A model generated the notes under the pieces. It searched no databases. It saw only the letters and a program-made list of their open reading frames with translations, and was not told the origin of the DNA. Made by a program: the position numbers and the translations under genes. Below, one piece after another: positions 46,048 through 60,700 of a stretch of DNA of 64,000 nucleotides. Source of the stretch: Sanderia malayensis (taxonomy: Eukaryota > Cnidaria > Scyphozoa > Semaeostomeae > Pelagiidae); contig RQOL01000428.1 of assembly GCA_013076295.1 (NCBI GenBank), forward strand, positions 1 through 64,000, in the 5' to 3' direction. Position 1 is the stretch's first letter. Each line of letters starts with the position of its first letter.

Positions 46048-49028
46048 CTGATAGGGCGCCCTTTGTGCGCTGCACTCCCTTACCCTCGTGCCCCTTTCAG
46101 CCCCACGTACAATCGGTTAGATCGCTGCCCTCGCCTGTCTCTCCATTATCAAGAAACATTGACAGATAGGGGCACCTCGTGCGCTTCGTTCGATTACGCT
46201 CATGCCCCTTTCAACCCCATGTACAATGAGTTAGCTCGCTGCGCTCGCCTGTCTACCTATTATCAAGAAACATTGACTGATAGGACGCAAGTCATGGGTT
46301 GCATTCGCTTATGTTAATGCCCCGTTCAACCCCATGTAGAATGGGATAGCTCGCTGCGCTCACCTGTCTATCCATTATCAAGAAATATTGACTGGTAGGG
46401 CGCACTTCATGCGCTGCACTGGCTTACGCTCATGCCCCTTTCAACCACACGTACAATTGGTGAGCTCGCTGCGCTCGCCTGTCTATCTATTATCAGGAAA
46501 CATTGACTGATAGGGCGCCCTTCTTGCGCTGCACCCGCTTACGCTCATGCCCCTTTCAACCCCACGTACAATGGGTTGCATCACTGCGCTCTACTGTCTA
46601 TCTATTATCAGGAAACATTGACTGATAGGTCGCCTTTCGTGCGCTGCACCCGCTTAGACTCATGCCCCTTTCAACCCCACGTACAATGAGTTAGATCGCT
46701 GGGCTCACCTGTCTACCTATTATCAAGTAACATTGACTGATAGGACGCAAGTCGTGGGCTCCACTCGCTTACGCTAATGCCCCTTTCAACCCCATGTACA
46801 ATGGGATAGCTTGTTGGGCTCCCTGTCTATCTATTATCAAGAAACATTGACTGGTAGGGCGCACTTCATGCGCCACACTCGCTTACGCTCATGCCCCTTT
46901 CAACCCCATGTACAAGGGATTAGATCGCTGCACTCGCCTGTCTATCTATTATCAAGAAACATTGACTGGCAGGGCGCACTTCATGCGCTTCACTCGCTTA
47001 CGCTCATGGGCCTTTCAACCACACGTACAATGGGTGAGCTTGCTGCGCTCGCCTTTCTATCTATTATCAGGAAACATTGACTGATAGGGGGCCCTTCATG
47101 CGCTGCACTCGCTTACGCTCATGCTCCTTTCAACCCCACGTACAATGGGTTAGATCGCTGCGCTCGCCTGTCTATCTTTTATCAAGAAACATTGACTGAT
47201 ACGGGCACTTCGTGCACTTTATTTGCTTACGCTCATGCCCCTTTCATCCCCATGTACAATGGTTTAGCTCACTGCACTCGCTTGTCTATCTATTATAAAA
47301 AAAATTGACTGATAGGGCGAACTTTGTGCGCTGCACTCGCTTATGCTCATGCCCTTTTTAACCCCACGTACAATGGGTTAGATCACTGTGCCCGCCTGTC
47401 TACCTATTATCAAGAACCATTGACTGATAGGACGCACTTTGTGGGCTGCATTCGCTTACGTTCATGCCCCTTTCAACCCCACGTACAATGGATGAGCTCG
47501 CCGCTTTTGCCTGTCTATCAATTATCAGGAAACATTCACTGATAGGGGCCCTTTGTGCGCTGCACTCGCTTATGCTCTTGCCCCTTTCAACCCCAGGTAC
47601 AATGAGTTAGATCGCTGTGCTCGCCTGTCTATCCATTATCAAGAAACATTGACTGATAGGGAGCACTTCGTGCACTGCCCTCGCTTACGCTCAGGGCCCT
47701 TTCAATCCCATGTACAATGGGTGAGCTCGCCGCTTTTGCCTGTCTATCAATTATCAGCAAACATTGACTGATAGGGCGCTTTTTGTGCGCTGCACTCGCT
47801 TACCCTCGTGCCCCTTTCAATCCCACGTACAATCGGTTAGATCGCTGCGCTCGCCTGTCTATCTATTATCAAGAAACATTGACAGATAGGGGCACCTCGT
47901 GCGCTTCGTTCGATTACGCTCATGCCCCTTTCAACCCCATGTACAATGAGTTAGCTCGCTGCGCTCGCCTGTCTACCTATTATCAAGAAACATTGACTGA
48001 TAGGACGCAAGTCGTGGGTTGCATTCGCTTATGTTAATGCCCCGTTCAACCCCATGTACAATGGGATAGCTCGCTGCGCTCACCTGTCTATCCATTATCA
48101 AGAAATATTGACTGGTAGGGCGCACTTCTTGCGCTGCACCCGCTTACGCTCATGCCCCTTTCAACCCCACGTACAATGGGTTGCATCACTGCGCTCTCCT
48201 GTCTATCTATTATCAGGAAACATTGACTGATAGGTCGCCTTTCGTGCGCTGCACCCGCTTAGACTCATGCCCCTTTCAACCCCACGTACAATGGGATAGC
48301 TTGCTGCCCTCGCCTGTCTATCTATTATCAGGAAACATTGACTGATAGGGAGCACTTCGCACGCTGCATTTGCTTGTGCTCATGCCCCTTTTATCCCCAT
48401 GTATAATGGGTTAGCTCACTACGCTCGCTTGTCTATCTATTATCAAAAAACATTGACTGATAGGGCCCACTTCATGCGCTCCACTCGCTTACGCTAATGC
48501 CCCTTTCAACCCCATGTACAATGGGATAGCTTGTTGCGCTCCCTGTCTATCTATTATCAAGAAACATTGACTGGTAGGGCGCACTTCATGCGCCACACTC
48601 GCTTACGCTCATGCTCCTTTCAACCCCACGTACAAGGGGTTAGATTGCTGCACTCGCCTGTCTATCTTTTATCAAGAAACATTGACTGGCAGGGCGCACT
48701 TCATGCGCTTCACTCGCTTACGCTCATGCCCCTTTCAACCCCACGTACAATGAGTTAGATCGCTGCGCTCACCTGTCAATCCATTATCAAGATATATTGA
48801 CTGGTAGGGCGCACTTCATCCGCTGCACTGGCTTACGCTCATGCCCCTTTCAACCACACGTACAATGGTTGAGCTCGCTGCGCTCGCCTGTCTATCTATT
48901 ATCAGGAAACATTGACTGATAGGGCGCCCTTCGTGCGCTGCACCCGCTTACGCTCATGCCCCTTTCAACCCCACGTACAATGGGTTGCATCACTGCGCTC
49001 TCCTGTCTATCTATTATCAGGAAACATA
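45589..49028 (+). repeat. 1,720-bp (fifteen-monomer) repeat, two units
   Basis: Units start at 45,589 and 47,309. The ends correspond in order, but the middle differs: unit 1 has an extra GGCTTACGCTC/ACAATTGGTGAGC monomer, while unit 2 has an F-family monomer with ATGTATAATGGG that unit 1 lacks. The gain and loss cancel, so the length stays 1,720 bp. Confidence 0.85.
46277..46391 (+). repeat. Monomer variant N (115 bp)
   Basis: It has GGACGCAAGTCATGGG, CGCTTATGTTAATGCCCC and CGTTCAACCCC, then GCTCACCTGTCTATCC and AAATATTGA. A divergent relative is at about 20,020. Other copies are near 47,997, 49,262, 54,928, 56,193, 61,010, 62,507 and 62,960. Confidence 0.85.
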
Positions 49029-49029
49029 G

Positions 49030-49262
49030 ACTGATAGGTCGCCTTTCGTGCGCTGCACCCGCTTAGACTCATGCCCCTTTCAACCCCACGTACAATGAGT
49101 TAGATCGCTGGGCTCACCTGTCTACCTATTATCAAGTAACATTGACTGATAGGTCACCTTTCGTGGGCTGCACCCGCTTAGACTCACGCCCCTTTCAACC
49201 CCACGTACAATGAGTTAGATCGCTGGGCTCACCTGTCTACCTATTATCAAGTAACATTGACT
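49030..49262 (+). repeat. Adjacent near-copy monomers with GGTCRCCTTTCG
   Basis: Two neighbouring monomers carry GCACCCGCTTAGACTC and GAGTTAGATCGCTGGGC. The second has GGTCACCTTTCGTGGGC and CTCACGCCCC, so it has diverged since the duplication. The pair is repeated in copy 2 near 55,962-56,193 and in altered form near 62,735-62,965. Confidence 0.82.
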
Positions 49263-50814
49263 GATAGGACGCAAGTCGTGGGCTGCATTCGCTTATGTTA
49301 ATGCCCCGTTCAACCCCATGTACAATGGGATAGCTCGCTGCGCTCACCTGTCTATCCATTATCAAGAAACATTGACTGATAGGGCGCCCTTTGTGCGCTG
49401 CACTCGCTTACCCTCATGCCCCTTTCAACCCCACGTACAATGGGTTAGATCGCTGCGCTCGCCTGTCTATCTATTATCAAGAAACATTGACTGCTAGGGC
49501 GCCCTTTGTGCGCTGCACACGCTTACGCTCATGCCCCTTGCAACCCCACGTACAATGGGTTAGATCGCTGCGCTTGACTGTCTATCTTTTTTCAAGAAAC
49601 ATTGACTGATAGGGACACTTCGTGCGCTTCATTCGCTTACGCTCATGCCCCTTTCATCCCCATGTACAATGGGATAGCTTGCTGCCCTCGCCTGTCTATC
49701 TCTTATCAGGAAACATTGACTGATAGGGAGCACTTCGCACGCTGCATTTGCTTGTGCTCATGCCCCTTTTATCCCCATGTATAATGGGTTGGCTCACTAC
49801 GCTCGCTTGTCTATCTATTATCAAAAAACATTGACTGATAGGGGCCCTTTGTGCGCTGCACTCTCTTATGCTCATGCCCCTTTCAACCCCAATTACAATG
49901 AGTTAGATCGCTGTGCTCGCCTGTCTATCCATTATCAAGAAACGTTGACTGGCAGGGCGCACTTCATGCGCTGCACTCGCTTACGCTCATGCCCCTTTCA
50001 ACGCCACGTACAATGAGTTAGATCGCTGCGCTCACCTGTCTATCCATTATCAAGAAATATTGACTGGTAGGGCGCACTTCATGCGCTGCACTGGCTTACG
50101 CTCATGCCCCTTTCAACCCCACGTACAAGGGGTTAGATCGCTGCACTCGCCTGTCTATCTATTATCAAGAAACATTGACTGGCAGGGCGCACTTCATGCG
50201 CTTCACTCCCTTACGCTCATCGGCCTTTCAACCACACGTACAGTGGGTGAGCTTGCTGCGCTCGCCTTTCTATCTATTATGAGGAAACATTCACTGATAG
50301 GGGGCCCTTCATGCCCTGCACTCGCTTACGCTCATGCCCCTTTCAACCCCACGTACAAGGGGTTAGATCGCTGCACTCGCCTGTCTATCTATTATCAAGA
50401 AACATTGACTGGCAGGGCGCACTTCATGCGCTTCACTCGCTTACGCTCGTGGGCCTTTCAACCACACGTACAATGGGTGAGCTTGCTGCGCTCGCCTGTC
50501 TACCTATTATCAAGAAACATTGACTGATAGGACGCACTTCGTGGGCTGCATTCGCTTACGTTCATGCCCCTTTCAACCCCATGTGCAATGGGTTAGATCG
50601 CTGCACTCTCCTGTCTATCAATTATCAAGAAACATTGACTGATAGGGCGCCCTTCGTGCACTGCACTCGCTTAAGCTCATGCCCCTATTCAACCCCATGT
50701 ACAATGGGATAGCTCGTTGTGCTCGCCTGTCTATCTATTATCAAGAAACGCTGACTGGTAGGGCGCACTTCATGCGCTCCAGTCGCTTACGCTCATGCCC
50801 CTTTCAACCCCAAG

Positions 50815-53800
50815 TACAATGGGATAGCTAGGGTACTGGTAGGGCGCACTTCATGCGCTCCACTCGCTTACGCTCATGCCCCTTTCAACCCCATGTACAA
50901 TGGGATAGCTCGCTGCGCTCACCTGTCTATCCATTATCAAGAAACATTGACTGATAGGGCGCCCTTTGTGCGCTGCACTCGCTTACCCTCATGCCCCTTT
51001 CAACCCCACGTACAATGGGTTAGATCGCTGCACTCGCCTGTCTATCTATTATCAAGAAACATTGACTGCTAGGGCGCCCTTTGTGCGCTGCACACGCTTA
51101 CGCTCATGTCCCTTGCAACCCCACGTACAATGGGTTAGATCGCTGCGCTCGACTGTCTCTCTTTTATCAAGAAACATTGACTGATAGGGACACTTCGTGC
51201 GCTTCATTCGCTTACGCTCGTGCCCCTTTCATCCCCATGTACAATGGGATAGCTTGCTGCCATCGCCTGTCTATCTATTATCAGGAAACATTGACTGATA
51301 GTGAGCACTTCGCACGCTGCATTTGCTTGTGCTCATGCCCCTTTTATCCCCATGTAGAATGGGTTAGCTCACTACGCTCGCTTGTCTATCTATTATAAAA
51401 AAACATTGACTGATAGGGCGCCCTTCATGCGCTGCACTCGCATACGCTCATGCCCCTTTCAACCCCATGTACAATGGGATAGCTAGGGTACTGGTAGGGC
51501 GCACTTCATGCGCTCCACTCGCTTACGCTAATGCCCCTTTCAACCCCATGTACAATGGGATAGCTTGTTGCGCTCCCTGTCTATCTATTATCAAGAAACA
51601 TTGACTGGTAGGGCGCACTTCATGCGCCACACTCGCTTACGCTCATGCCCCTTTCAACCCCATGTACAAGGGGTTAGATCGCTGCACTCGCCTGTCTATC
51701 TATTACCAAGAAACATTGACTGGCAGGGCGCACTTCATGCGCTTCACTCGCTTACGCTCATGGGCCTTTCAACCACACGTACAATGGGTGAGCTTGCTGC
51801 GCTCGCCTTTCTATCTATTATCAGGAAACATTGACTGATAGGGGGCCCTTCATGCGCTGCACTCGCTTACGCTCATGCCCCTTTCAACCCCACGTACAAT
51901 GGGTTAGATCGCTGCGCTCGCCTGTCTATCTTTTATCAAGAAACATTTACTGATACGGGCACTTCGTGCACTTTATTTGCTTACGCTCATGCCCCTTTCA
52001 TCCCCATGTACAATGGTTTAGCTCACTGCACTCGCTTGTCTATCTATTATAAAAAAAATTGACTGATAGGGCCAACTTTGTGCGCTGCACTCGCTTATGC
52101 TCATGCCCTTTTTAACCCGACGTACAATGGGTTAGATCACTGTGCCCGCCTGTCTACCTATTATCAAGAAACATTGACTGATAGGACGCACTTCGTGGGC
52201 TGCATTCGCTTACGTTCATGCCCCTTTCAACCCCACGTACAATGGATGAGCTCGCCGCTTTTGCCTGTCTATCAATTATCAGGAAACATTCACTGATAGG
52301 GGCCCTTTGTGCGCTGCACTCGCTTATGCTCATGCCCCTTTCAACCCCAGGTACAATGAGTTAGATCGCTGTGCTCGCCTGTCTATCCATTATCAAGAAA
52401 CATTGACTGATAGGGCGCACTTCGTGCACTGCCCTCGCTTACGCTCATGGCCCTTTCAATCCCATGTACAATGGTTTAGCTCACTGCACTCGCTTGTCTA
52501 TCTATTATAAAAAAAATTGACTGATAGGGCCAACTTTGTGCGCTGCACTCGCTTATGCTCATGCCCTTTTTAACCCCACGTACAATGGGTTAGATCACTG
52601 TGCCCGCCTGTCTACCTATTATCAAGAAACATTGACTGATAGGACGCACTTCGTGGGCTGCATTCGCTTACGTTCATGCCCCTTTCAACCCCACGTACAA
52701 TGGATGAGCTCGCCGCTTTTGCCTGTCTATCAATTATCAGGAAACATTCACCGATAGGGGCCCTTTGTGCGCTGCACTCCCTTATGCTCATGCCCCTTTC
52801 AACCCCAGGTACAATGAGTTAGATCGCTGTGCTCGCCTGTCTATCCATTATCAAGAAACATTGACTGATAGGGCGCACTTCGTGCACTGCCCTCGCTTAC
52901 GCTCATGGCCCTTTCAATCCCATGTACAATGGGTGAGCTCGCCGCTTTTGCCTGTCTATCAATTATCAGCAAACATTGACTGATAGGGCGCCCTTTGTGC
53001 GCTGCACTCCCTTACCCTCGTGCCCCTTTCAGCCCCACGTACAATCGGTTAGATCGCTGCCCTCGCCTGTCTCTCCATTATCAAGAAACATTGACAGATA
53101 GGGGCACCTCGTGCGCTTCGTTCGATTACGCTCATGCCCCTTTCAACCCCATGTACAATGAGTTAGCTCGCTGCGCTCGCCTGTCTACCTATTATCAAGA
53201 AACATTGACTGATAGGACGCAAGTCATGGGTTGCATTCGCTTATGTTAATGCCCCGTTCAACCCCATGTAGAATGGGATAGCTCGCTGCGCTCACCTGTC
53301 TATCCATTATCAAGAAATATTGACTGGTAGGGCGCACTTCATGCGCTGCACTGGCTTACGCTCATGCCCCTTTCAACCACACGTACAATTGGTGAGCTCG
53401 CTGCGCTCGCCTGTCTATCTATTATCAGGAAACATTGACTGATAGGGCGCCCTTCTTGCGCTGCACCCGCTTACGCTCATGCCCCTTTCAACCCCACGTA
53501 CAATGGGTTGCATCACTGCGCTCTACTGTCTATCTATTATCAGGAAACATTGACTGATAGGTCGCCTTTCGTGCGCTGCACCCGCTTAGACTCATGCCCC
53601 TTTCAACCCCACGTACAATGAGTTAGATCGCTGGGCTCACCTGTCTACCTATTATCAAGTAACATTGACTGATAGGACGCAAGTCGTGGGCTCCACTCGC
53701 TTACGCTAATGCCCCTTTCAACCCCATGTACAATGGGATAGCTTGTTGGGCTCCCTGTCTATCTATTATCAAGAAACATTGACTGGTAGGGCGCACTTCA

Positions 53801-56800
53801 TGCGCCACACTCGCTTACGCTCATGCCCCTTTCAACCCCATGTACAAGGGATTAGATCGCTGCACTCGCCTGTCTATCTATTATCAAGAAACATTGACTG
53901 GCAGGGCGCACTTCATGCGCTTCACTCGCTTACGCTCATGGGCCTTTCAACCACACGTACAATGGGTGAGCTTGCTGCGCTCGCCTTTCTATCTATTATC
54001 AGGAAACATTGACTGATAGGGGGCCCTTCATGCGCTGCACTCGCTTACGCTCATGCTCCTTTCAACCCCACGTACAATGGGTTAGATCGCTGCGCTCGCC
54101 TGTCTATCTTTATCAAGAAACATTGACTGATACGGGCACTTCGTGCACTTTATTTGCTTACGCTCATGCCCCTTTCATCCCCATGTACAATGGTTTAGCT
54201 CACTGCACTCGCTTGTCTATCTATTATAAAAAAAATTGACTGATAGGGCGAACTTTGTGCGCTGCACTCGCTTATGCTCATGCCCTTTTTAACCCCACGT
54301 ACAATGGGTTAGATCACTGTGCCCGCCTGTCTACCTATTATCAAGAACCATTGACTGATAGGACGCACTTTGTGGGCTGCATTCGCTTACGTTCATGCCC
54401 CTTTCAACCCCACGTACAATGGATGAGCTCGCCGCTTTTGCCTGTCTATCAATTATCAGGAAACATTCACTGATAGGGGCCCTTTGTGCGCTGCACTCGC
54501 TTATGCTCTTGCCCCTTTCAACCCCAGGTACAATGAGTTAGATCGCTGTGCTCGCCTGTCTATCCATTATCAAGAAACATTGACTGATAGGGAGCACTTC
54601 GTGCACTGCCCTCGCTTACGCTCAGGGCCCTTTCAATCCCATGTACAATGGGTGAGCTCGCCGCTTTTGCCTGTCTATCAATTATCAGCAAACATTGACT
54701 GATAGGGCGCTTTTTGTGCGCTGCACTCGCTTACCCTCGTGCCCCTTTCAATCCCACGTACAATCGGTTAGATCGCTGCGCTCGCCTGTCTATCTATTAT
54801 CAAGAAACATTGACAGATAGGGGCACCTCGTGCGCTTCGTTCGATTACGCTCATGCCCCTTTCAACCCCATGTACAATGAGTTAGCTCGCTGCGCTCGCC
54901 TGTCTACCTATTATCAAGAAACATTGACTGATAGGACGCAAGTCGTGGGTTGCATTCGCTTATGTTAATGCCCCGTTCAACCCCATGTACAATGGGATAG
55001 CTCGCTGCGCTCACCTGTCTATCCATTATCAAGAAATATTGACTGGTAGGGCGCACTTCTTGCGCTGCACCCGCTTACGCTCATGCCCCTTTCAACCCCA
55101 CGTACAATGGGTTGCATCACTGCGCTCTCCTGTCTATCTATTATCAGGAAACATTGACTGATAGGTCGCCTTTCGTGCGCTGCACCCGCTTAGACTCATG
55201 CCCCTTTCAACCCCACGTACAATGGGATAGCTTGCTGCCCTCGCCTGTCTATCTATTATCAGGAAACATTGACTGATAGGGAGCACTTCGCACGCTGCAT
55301 TTGCTTGTGCTCATGCCCCTTTTATCCCCATGTATAATGGGTTAGCTCACTACGCTCGCTTGTCTATCTATTATCAAAAAACATTGACTGATAGGGCCCA
55401 CTTCATGCGCTCCACTCGCTTACGCTAATGCCCCTTTCAACCCCATGTACAATGGGATAGCTTGTTGCGCTCCCTGTCTATCTATTATCAAGAAACATTG
55501 ACTGGTAGGGCGCACTTCATGCGCCACACTCGCTTACGCTCATGCTCCTTTCAACCCCACGTACAAGGGGTTAGATTGCTGCACTCGCCTGTCTATCTTT
55601 TATCAAGAAACATTGACTGGCAGGGCGCACTTCATGCGCTTCACTCGCTTACGCTCATGCCCCTTTCAACCCCACGTACAATGAGTTAGATCGCTGCGCT
55701 CACCTGTCAATCCATTATCAAGATATATTGACTGGTAGGGCGCACTTCATCCGCTGCACTGGCTTACGCTCATGCCCCTTTCAACCACACGTACAATGGT
55801 TGAGCTCGCTGCGCTCGCCTGTCTATCTATTATCAGGAAACATTGACTGATAGGGCGCCCTTCGTGCGCTGCACCCGCTTACGCTCATGCCCCTTTCAAC
55901 CCCACGTACAATGGGTTGCATCACTGCGCTCTCCTGTCTATCTATTATCAGGAAACATAGACTGATAGGTCGCCTTTCGTGCGCTGCACCCGCTTAGACT
56001 CATGCCCCTTTCAACCCCACGTACAATGAGTTAGATCGCTGGGCTCACCTGTCTACCTATTATCAAGTAACATTGACTGATAGGTCACCTTTCGTGGGCT
56101 GCACCCGCTTAGACTCACGCCCCTTTCAACCCCACGTACAATGAGTTAGATCGCTGGGCTCACCTGTCTACCTATTATCAAGTAACATTGACTGATAGGA
56201 CGCAAGTCGTGGGCTGCATTCGCTTATGTTAATGCCCCGTTCAACCCCATGTACAATGGGATAGCTCGCTGCGCTCACCTGTCTATCCATTATCAAGAAA
56301 CATTGACTGATAGGGCGCCCTTTGTGCGCTGCACTCGCTTACCCTCATGCCCCTTTCAACCCCACGTACAATGGGTTAGATCGCTGCGCTCGCCTGTCTA
56401 TCTATTATCAAGAAACATTGACTGCTAGGGCGCCCTTTGTGCGCTGCACACGCTTACGCTCATGCCCCTTGCAACCCCACGTACAATGGGTTAGATCGCT
56501 GCGCTTGACTGTCTATCTTTTTTCAAGAAACATTGACTGATAGGGACACTTCGTGCGCTTCATTCGCTTACGCTCATGCCCCTTTCATCCCCATGTACAA
56601 TGGGATAGCTTGCTGCCCTCGCCTGTCTATCTCTTATCAGGAAACATTGACTGATAGGGAGCACTTCGCACGCTGCATTTGCTTGTGCTCATGCCCCTTT
56701 TATCCCCATGTATAATGGGTTGGCTCACTACGCTCGCTTGTCTATCTATTATCAAAAAACATTGACTGATAGGGGCCCTTTGTGCGCTGCACTCTCTTAT

Positions 56801-57745
56801 GCTCATGCCCCTTTCAACCCCAATTACAATGAGTTAGATCGCTGTGCTCGCCTGTCTATCCATTATCAAGAAACGTTGACTGGCAGGGCGCACTTCATGC
56901 GCTGCACTCGCTTACGCTCATGCCCCTTTCAACGCCACGTACAATGAGTTAGATCGCTGCGCTCACCTGTCTATCCATTATCAAGAAATATTGACTGGTA
57001 GGGCGCACTTCATGCGCTGCACTGGCTTACGCTCATGCCCCTTTCAACCCCACGTACAAGGGGTTAGATCGCTGCACTCGCCTGTCTATCTATTATCAAG
57101 AAACATTGACTGGCAGGGCGCACTTCATGCGCTTCACTCCCTTACGCTCATCGGCCTTTCAACCACACGTACAGTGGGTGAGCTTGCTGCGCTCGCCTTT
57201 CTATCTATTATGAGGAAACATTCACTGATAGGGGGCCCTTCATGCCCTGCACTCGCTTACGCTCATGCCCCTTTCAACCCCACGTACAAGGGGTTAGATC
57301 GCTGCACTCGCCTGTCTATCTATTATCAAGAAACATTGACTGGCAGGGCGCACTTCATGCGCTTCACTCGCTTACGCTCGTGGGCCTTTCAACCACACGT
57401 ACAATGGGTGAGCTTGCTGCGCTCGCCTGTCTACCTATTATCAAGAAACATTGACTGATAGGACGCACTTCGTGGGCTGCATTCGCTTACGTTCATGCCC
57501 CTTTCAACCCCATGTGCAATGGGTTAGATCGCTGCACTCTCCTGTCTATCAATTATCAAGAAACATTGACTGATAGGGCGCCCTTCGTGCACTGCACTCG
57601 CTTAAGCTCATGCCCCTATTCAACCCCATGTACAATGGGATAGCTCGTTGTGCTCGCCTGTCTATCTATTATCAAGAAACGCTGACTGGTAGGGCGCACT
57701 TCATGCGCTCCAGTCGCTTACGCTCATGCCCCTTTCAACCCCAAG
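50815..57745 (+). repeat. 6.93-kb tandem duplication, copy 2
   Basis: Directly abuts copy 1 and repeats its whole order, including the nested 458-bp (52,063-52,979) and 1,720-bp (from 52,521) repeats and both 81-bp truncated monomers. The right end is at about 57,745, where CCAAGTACAATGG continues into ATGAGCCCGC instead of GATAGCTAGG. Confidence 0.92.
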
Positions 57746-60700
57746 TACAATGGATGAGCCCGCTGCGCTCGCCTGTCTATCTATTATCAGGAAACATTGA
57801 CTGATAGGGGCCCTTTGTGCGCTGCACTCTCTTATGCTCATGCCCCTTTCAACCCCACGTACAATGGGTTAGATCGCTGCGCTCGCCTGTCTATCTATTA
57901 TCAAGAAACATTGACTGCTAGGGCGCCCTTTGTGCGCTGCACACGCTTACGCTTATGCCCCTTGCAACCCCACGTACAATGGGTTAGATCGCTGCGGTCG
58001 ACTGTCTATCTTTTATCAAGAAACATTGACTGATAGGGACACTTCGTGCGCTTCATTCGCTTATGCTCATGCCCCTTTCATCCCCATGTACAATGGGATA
58101 GCTTGCTGCCCTCGCCTGTCTATCTATTATCAGGAAACATTGACTGATAGGGAGCACTTCGCACGCTGCATTTGCTTGTGCTCATGCCCCTTTTATCCCC
58201 ATGTATAATGGGTTAGCTCACTACGCTCGCTTGTCTATCTATTATCAAGAAACATTGACTGATAGGGCGCACTTTGTGCGCTGCACTCGCTTACGCTCAT
58301 GCCCTTTTTAACCCCACGTACAATGGGTTAGATCACTGTGCCCGCCTGTCTACCTATTATCAAGAAACATTGACTGATAGGACGCATTTCGTGGGCTGCA
58401 TTCGCTTACGTTCATGCCCCTTTCAACCCCACGTACAATGGATGAGCTCGCCGCTTTTGCCTGTCTATCAATTATCAGGAAACATTGACTGATAGGGCGC
58501 CTTTTGTGCGCTGCACTCGCTTACCCTCATGCCACTTTCAACCCCACGTACAATGGGTGAGCTCGCTGCGCTCGCCTGTCTATCTATTATCAGGAAACAT
58601 TGGCTGATAGGGTGCACTTCATGCGCTGCACTCGCTTACGCTCATGCCCCTTTCAACCCCACGTACAATGGATGAGCTCGCTGCGCTCGCCTGTCTATCT
58701 ATTATCAGGAAACATTGACTGATAGGGGCCCTTTGTGCGCTGCACTCTCTTATGCTCATGCCCCTTTCAACCCCAATTACAATGAGTTAGATCGCTGTGC
58801 TCGCCTGTCTATCCATTATGAAGAAACGTTGACTGGCAGGGCGCACCTCATGCGCTGCACTCGCTCACGCGCATGCCCCTTTCAACCCCACGTACAATGG
58901 GTTAGATCGCTGCGCTCGCCTGTCTATCTATTATCAAGAAACATTGACTGCTAGGGCGCCCTTTGTGCGCTGCACACGCTTACGCTCATGCCCCTTGCAA
59001 CCCCACGTACAATGGGTTAGATCGCTGCACTCGACTGTCTACCTTTTATCAAGAAACATTGACTGATACGGACACTTCGTGCGCTTCACTCGCTTACGCT
59101 CATGCCCCTTTCATCCCCATGTACAATGGGATAGCTTGCTGCCCTCGCCGTCTATCTATTATCAGGAAACATTGACTGATAGGGAGCACTTCGCACGCTG
59201 CATTTGCTTGTGCTCATGCCCCTTTTATCCCCATGTATAATGGGTTAGCTCACTACGCTCGCTTTTCTATCTATTATCAAAAAACATTGACTGATAGGGC
59301 CCACTTCATGCGCTCCACTCGCTTACGCTAATGCCCCTTTCAACCCCATGTACAATGGGATAGCTTGTTGCGCTCCCTGTCTATCTATTATCAAGAAACA
59401 TTGACTGGTAGGGCGCACTTCATGCGCCACACTCGCTTACGCTCATGCCCCTTTCAACCCCACGTACAAGGGGTTAGATTGCTGCACTCGCCTGTCTATC
59501 TATTATCAAGAAACATTGACTGGCAGGGCGCACTTCATGCGCTGCACTCGCTTACGCTCATGGGCCTTTCAACCACACGTACAATGGGTGAGCTTGCTGC
59601 GCTCGCCTTTCTATCTATTATCAGGAAACATTGACTGATAGGGGGCCCTTCATGCGCTGCACTCGCTTACGCTCATACCCCTTTCAACACCACGTACAAT
59701 GGGTTAGATCGCTGCGCTCGCCTGTCTTTCTTTTATCAAGAAACATTGACTGATACGGGCACTTCGTGCACTTTATTTGCTTACGCTCATGCCCCTTTCA
59801 TCCCCATGTACAATGGTTTAGCTCACTACACTCGCTTGTCTATCTATTATAAAAAAATTGACTGATAGGGCGAACTTCGTGCACTGCCCTCGCTTACGCT
59901 CATGCCCCTTTCAACCCCACGTACAATGGGTGAGCTCGCTGCGCTCGCCTGTCTATCTATTATCAGGAAACATTGGCTGATAGGGTGCACTTCATGCGCT
60001 GCACTCGCTTACGCTCATGCCCCTTTCAACCCCACGTACAATGGGTTAAATCGCTGCGCTCGCCTGTCTATCTTTTATCAAGAATCATTGACTGATACGG
60101 GCACTTCGTGCACTTTATTTGCTTACGCTCATGCCCCTTTCATCCCCATGTACAATGGGTTAGCTCACTGCGCTCGCTTGTCTATCTATTTTAAAATAAA
60201 TCGACTGATAGGGCGCACTTTGTGCGCTGCACTCGCTTACGCTCATGCCGTTTTTAACCCCATGTACAATGGGTTAGATCACTGTGCCCGCCTGTCTGCC
60301 TATTATCAAGAGACATTGACTGATAGGACGCACTTCGTGGGCTGCATTCGCTTACGTTCATGCCCCTTTCAACCCCATGTGCAATGGGTTAGATCGCTGC
60401 ACTCTCCTGTCTATCAATTATCAAGAAACATTGACTGATAGGGCGCCCTTCGTGCACTGCACTCGCTTAAGCTCATGCCCCTATTCAACCCCATGTACAA
60501 TGGGATAGCTCGTTGTGCTCGCCTGTCTATCTATTATCAAGAAACGCTGACTGGTAGGGCGCACTTCATGCGCTCCACTCGCTTACGCTCATGCCCCTTT
60601 CAACCCCACGTACAATGGATGAGCTCGCTGCGCTCGCCTGTCTATCTATTATCAGGAAACATTGACTGATAGGGGCCCTTTGTGCGCTGCACTCTCTTAT

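Larger units (their letters stand above)
43883..50814 (+). repeat. 6.93-kb tandem duplication, copy 1
   Basis: Every stretch I compared with 50,815-57,745 matches at a shift of 6,932 bp as far as about 47.1 kb and 6,931 bp after it. The one change in shift is a T run: TCTATCTTTTATC at about 47,171 against TCTATCTTTATC at about 54,103. I noticed no substitution in the stretches checked. The unit holds roughly sixty monomers, including 458-bp and 1,720-bp sub-repeats. The junction at 50,813-50,823 lies in GTACAATGG, shared by almost all monomers. Confidence 0.92.

Noticed and set aside
43883..57745. Treating the 6.93-kb repeat as a functional multi-gene cassette
   Set aside because: Its content is only satellite monomers; near-identity is explained by recent duplication and does not indicate selection on coding content.
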